Shown here one piece after another: positions 61,874-64,000 of a stretch of 64,000 bases of DNA. The position numbers and the translations under genes were made by a program. The notes below the pieces were generated by a model, which was not told the DNA's origin, searched no databases, and worked only from the letters and a program-made list of their open reading frames with translations. The stretch is from Grimontia sedimenti (GTDB taxonomy: Bacteria; Pseudomonadota; Gammaproteobacteria; Enterobacterales; Vibrionaceae), in assembly GCF_011045095.1 (NCBI RefSeq), contig NZ_JAALDL010000010.1, positions 124,001-188,000 of the forward strand. The letters run 5' to 3'. Position 1 is the first letter of the stretch. Each line of letters opens with the position of its first letter.

Positions 61874-62686
61874 ATGACTTTTACACTCAAGAAAATTGCT
61901 GCAGCCGTTGGCCTTGCTTCTACCCTGGTTCTGACCGGCTGTGGTCAGGAAGAGACTGTTGATCTGACGAAAGTAAAAATTGGCGTTATTGCCGGTGCTG
62001 AAGAGCAAGTGGCGGAAGTCGCGGCAAAAGTTGCGAAAGAGAAATACGGCCTGGATGTTGAACTGGTGACTTTCTCTGACTACGTCACGCCAAACGCCGC
62101 GCTGGATGAAGGCTCAATCGATGCAAACGCATTCCAGCACAAGCCATATCTTGACCAGCAGATTTCTGACCGCGGTTACAAGTTCGAAATCGCGGGTAAC
62201 ACGCTGGTTTATCCAATTGCAGGTTACTCAACCAAAGTGACTTCTGTTGAACAACTGGAAGAAGGCGCACAGATCGCAGTACCAAACGACCCAACCAATC
62301 TTGGTCGTTCACTGCTACTGCTTGAGCAACAAGGTCTGATTGAAGTAAAAGACGAAGCGGGTCTGAAAGCAACGGTTCTGGATATCACGGCGAACCCTAA
62401 AAACCTGAAAATCGTTGAGCTGGAAGCCGCTCAACTGCCGCGCTCTCTGGAAGATGTTTCACTGGCAATCATCAACACCACCTTCGCTAGCGAAATCAAT
62501 CTGTCACCTGAGAAAGACGGCATCTTCGTTGAAGACAAAGAGTCTCCATACGTGAACCTGATTGTTGCCCGTGCTAACAATGTAACTGCACAAAACGTTC
62601 AGCAATTCGTTCAGTCTTACCAGACTGACGAAGTGTACAATGCAGCATCTGAAATCTTTGATGGCGGCGCGGTAAAAGGCTGGTAA
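61874..62686 (+). CDS. metQ: methionine ABC transporter substrate-binding lipoprotein MetQ
   Basis: A 270-residue lipoprotein with lipobox LTGC (GLASTLVLTGCGQEE). IGVIAGAEEQVAEVAAKVA and the ligand-site segment DANAFQHKPYLDQ are canonical. ATG 61874 is seven bases after AAGGAG; an overlapping GTG one codon before it is less likely. It delivers methionine to MetNI. Confidence 0.97.
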   Translation: MTFTLKKIAAAVGLASTLVLTGCGQEETVDLTKVKIGVIAGAEEQVAEVAAKVAKEKYGLDVELVTFSDYVTPNAALDEGSIDANAFQHKPYLDQQISDRGYKFEIAGNTLVYPIAGYSTKVTSVEQLEEGAQIAVPNDPTNLGRSLLLLEQQGLIEVKDEAGLKATVLDITANPKNLKIVELEAAQLPRSLEDVSLAIINTTFASEINLSPEKDGIFVEDKESPYVNLIVARANNVTAQNVQQFVQSYQTDEVYNAASEIFDGGAVKGW

Positions 62687-62719
62687 TTTGCCCACCTCTG
62701 ATCATTAAGTGATGTTAAG

Positions 62720-62747
62720 AAGCCTGTGAAATTTCACAGGCTTTTTT
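62720..62747 (+). terminator. rho-independent terminator after metQ
   Basis: AAGCCTGTGAA pairs with TTTCACAGGCTT and is followed by TTTT. It closes the metNIQ operon. Confidence 0.9.
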
Positions 62748-62817
62748 CTATCTATTGGGGCCTGTTGGCTCTAACAACCTGATACACTGCGTCCACTATG
62801 GAATAATTCGAGCGAAC

Positions 62818-63582
62818 ATGGACTTTCTCTCTACCATTGGCCTTTTCATTGGCTCCCTGATTGCCAATACCCTCGCCTCTTTGGCTGGCGGCGGTGCAGG
62901 GCTTTTGCAACTTCCCCTGTTGTTATTTCTCGGTCTCGGCTTTTCTGTTGCACTGGCAACCCACAAAGTGGCCTCTGTAGCGCTTGGACTGGGCGCGGCG
63001 CTCAAGCATTGGCGTAGTGGCAACCTCGACCCCAAACTCACCCTTTACGTGACATTGGCTGGTGCTGCCGGGGTGATTGGTGGTGCAAACCTCATTCTTT
63101 TTGTGCCGGGTCCTTTAGCCGAAGGGTTGCTGGGCGGGTTTATCATTTTGCTAGGTGTTTACTCGCGGATGCGCAAAACACTCGGACAGGAAGCAGAGCC
63201 CAAACACCGCGATACGACGGGCATGCTTCTAGGTTGCTTAGGGCTCAGCGCCATAGGCTTGCTGAACGGTTCACTCACTGCAGGCACAGGTCTATTCGTT
63301 ACACTATTTTTGGTTCGCTGGTTTGGCTTCGATTACAAGCAGGCTGTCGCACTGACTTTGGTAAGCGTAGGCATTTTCTGGAACGGATTAGGCGCTGCAA
63401 CACTGGCAATTGCCGGCGCAGAGATTTATTGGCCGTGGATCCCTGCACTCCTGGTGGGTTCTATTTTGGGTGGTTACCTCGGTGCGTATCTGGCGGACAA
63501 ATACAGCAACAAGATGATAAAAATTGCGTTTGAGCTGCTGACCTTTGCTGTTGGTATCAAGCTTTTGTGGGGCGTGTTATGA
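62818..63582 (+). CDS. TSUP-family (TauE/SafE) membrane protein
   Basis: A 254-residue protein with about eight helices of the TauE/SafE/YfcA group, which move sulfite, sulfonates or other organic anions. The GGGAGLLQLPLLL motif near residue 25 and the internal repeat GSLTAGTGLFVTLFLVRWFG are diagnostic. The substrate is unknown. I use ATG 62818, since the extension upstream lacks a membrane-like character. It overlaps the next gene by four bases (ATGA). Confidence 0.9.
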   Translation: MDFLSTIGLFIGSLIANTLASLAGGGAGLLQLPLLLFLGLGFSVALATHKVASVALGLGAALKHWRSGNLDPKLTLYVTLAGAAGVIGGANLILFVPGPLAEGLLGGFIILLGVYSRMRKTLGQEAEPKHRDTTGMLLGCLGLSAIGLLNGSLTAGTGLFVTLFLVRWFGFDYKQAVALTLVSVGIFWNGLGAATLAIAGAEIYWPWIPALLVGSILGGYLGAYLADKYSNKMIKIAFELLTFAVGIKLLWGVL

Positions 63583-63854
63583 ACAAAGTAAACATCGAGA
63601 TTTATTACTGCCGCCAGTGCAACTGGATGTTGCGCGCGACCTGGATGTCTCAGGAGTTGCTATCCACCTTCAGTGAGGAAGTGGAGAGTGTAACCTTATA
63701 CCCAGACACAGGTGGCAGGTTTGAAATTCACTGCAATGGCGAATTGATTTGGGAGCGCAAGCGGGATGGCGGCTTTCCTGACGCCAAAGTGCTGAAACAA
63801 CGCGTCCGCGATGTGTTCGATCCAGACCGAGATCTGGGGCATGTCGACCGTTAA
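63579..63854 (+). CDS. SelT/SelW/SelH-family Rdx protein
   Basis: A 91-residue thioredoxin-like protein. IEIYYCRQCNWMLRATWMSQEL has the family CxxC redox site (CRQC, near residues 11-14), with cysteine in place of the selenocysteine of the animal proteins. GGRFEIHCNGELIWERKRDGGFPDAK is typical, seen as FEIHCNGELIW and GGFPDAKVLKQ. The start overlaps the TSUP stop, so the two are translationally coupled. The role is presumed redox, with unknown partner. Confidence 0.9.
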   Translation: MNKVNIEIYYCRQCNWMLRATWMSQELLSTFSEEVESVTLYPDTGGRFEIHCNGELIWERKRDGGFPDAKVLKQRVRDVFDPDRDLGHVDR

Positions 63855-63887
63855 CCTGCGCTTCTGACGAGTATGCCAGCTGACATT

Positions 63888-64000
63888 TTAGTCAGCCAGC
63901 ATGCCGTACATCACAATGCTGTTGTAGCTGACCACGCCCAGCACTTCACCACCGTCAATCACTGGCGCACGGCTGATACCAAATCGTTCAAACAGACGGG
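63888..64000 (-). CDS. CBS-domain protein (3' end only)
   Basis: The last 36 codons of a minus-strand gene whose start lies beyond the window. It reads ISRAPVIDGGEVLGVVSYN to the stop at 63888. The RAPVIDGG...LGVVS pattern is the second half of a CBS domain, which binds adenine nucleotides. Nothing can be said about the remainder. Confidence 0.7.
   Translation of the reverse strand, partial: RLFERFGISRAPVIDGGEVLGVVSYNSIVMYGMLAD

Overview
This window looks like a chromosomal stretch of a gammaproteobacterium of the Vibrionaceae, possibly near Grimontia or Enterovibrio. That assignment is inferred from gene content and order: a DUF3360 membrane protein beside pflB, ycaO and pflA close together, yfbV next to ackA-pta, a biosynthetic speA-speB pair, and an ERIC-type repeat. 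No rRNA, CRISPR array, prophage or insertion sequence is visible. Most of the region is core metabolism, transport and signalling.

Layout. 0-6.7 kb: the 3' part of an MdlA-type ABC exporter, an Lrp-family DecR/CcdR regulator divergent from a PLP-dependent cysteine desulfhydrase-like gene, a GNAT acetyltransferase, queC, a divergent MsrA-like protein, a methyltransferase and a DUF1244 gene. 6.8-14.2 kb: an RND efflux pump (adaptor plus permease), two identical tRNA-Tyr genes behind one promoter, yqjG, a small lipoprotein and xthA. 14.2-21 kb: a basic amino-acid ABC transporter whose genes are separated by an attenuator-like hairpin and an ERIC element, an orphan family-5 binding protein and a TPR protein. 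21-29.6 kb: the anaerobic formate block (ycaO, DUF3360, pflB, a response regulator with an EAL domain, pflA), with an FNR-type site ahead of DUF3360. 29.6-37.7 kb: GtrA-like and CbiM-like membrane proteins, yfbU, speA-speB, a type II toxin-antitoxin pair, rlmA and a ChaN lipoprotein. 37.8-44.8 kb: a six-gene MoxR/DUF58/DUF4381/VWA/Bat operon. 44.8-49.4 kb: yfbV, ackA, pta. 49.5-54.3 kb: a hybrid histidine kinase divergent from a response regulator with HD-GYP, then a LysE-type exporter. 54.4-59.8 kb: a TakP-like TRAP transporter, a PepSY protein and a DUF2946-like protein. 59.9-64 kb: a MetJ-controlled metNIQ operon, a TSUP permease, a SelW-like protein and the 3' end of a CBS-domain gene.

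How the genes work together. Pfl splits pyruvate to acetyl-CoA and formate, PflA installs its glycyl radical, DUF3360 is a candidate formate carrier, and Pta-AckA turn acetyl-CoA into acetate and ATP. SpeA-SpeB make putrescine from arginine, and the amino-acid ABC system may supply arginine. MetNIQ imports methionine.

Two genes, pflB and the hybrid kinase, are each broken by what looks like one missing base. The coding signal continues cleanly in the next frame, so sequencing or assembly error is the first explanation. The less-described items are a short CCTAGG-centred repeat family at three loci, an arginine-rich upstream reading frame before speA, a 96-base inverted-repeat element upstream of ackA, and a FocA replacement at the pfl locus. 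I did not find a convincing wholly new defence or biosynthetic system.
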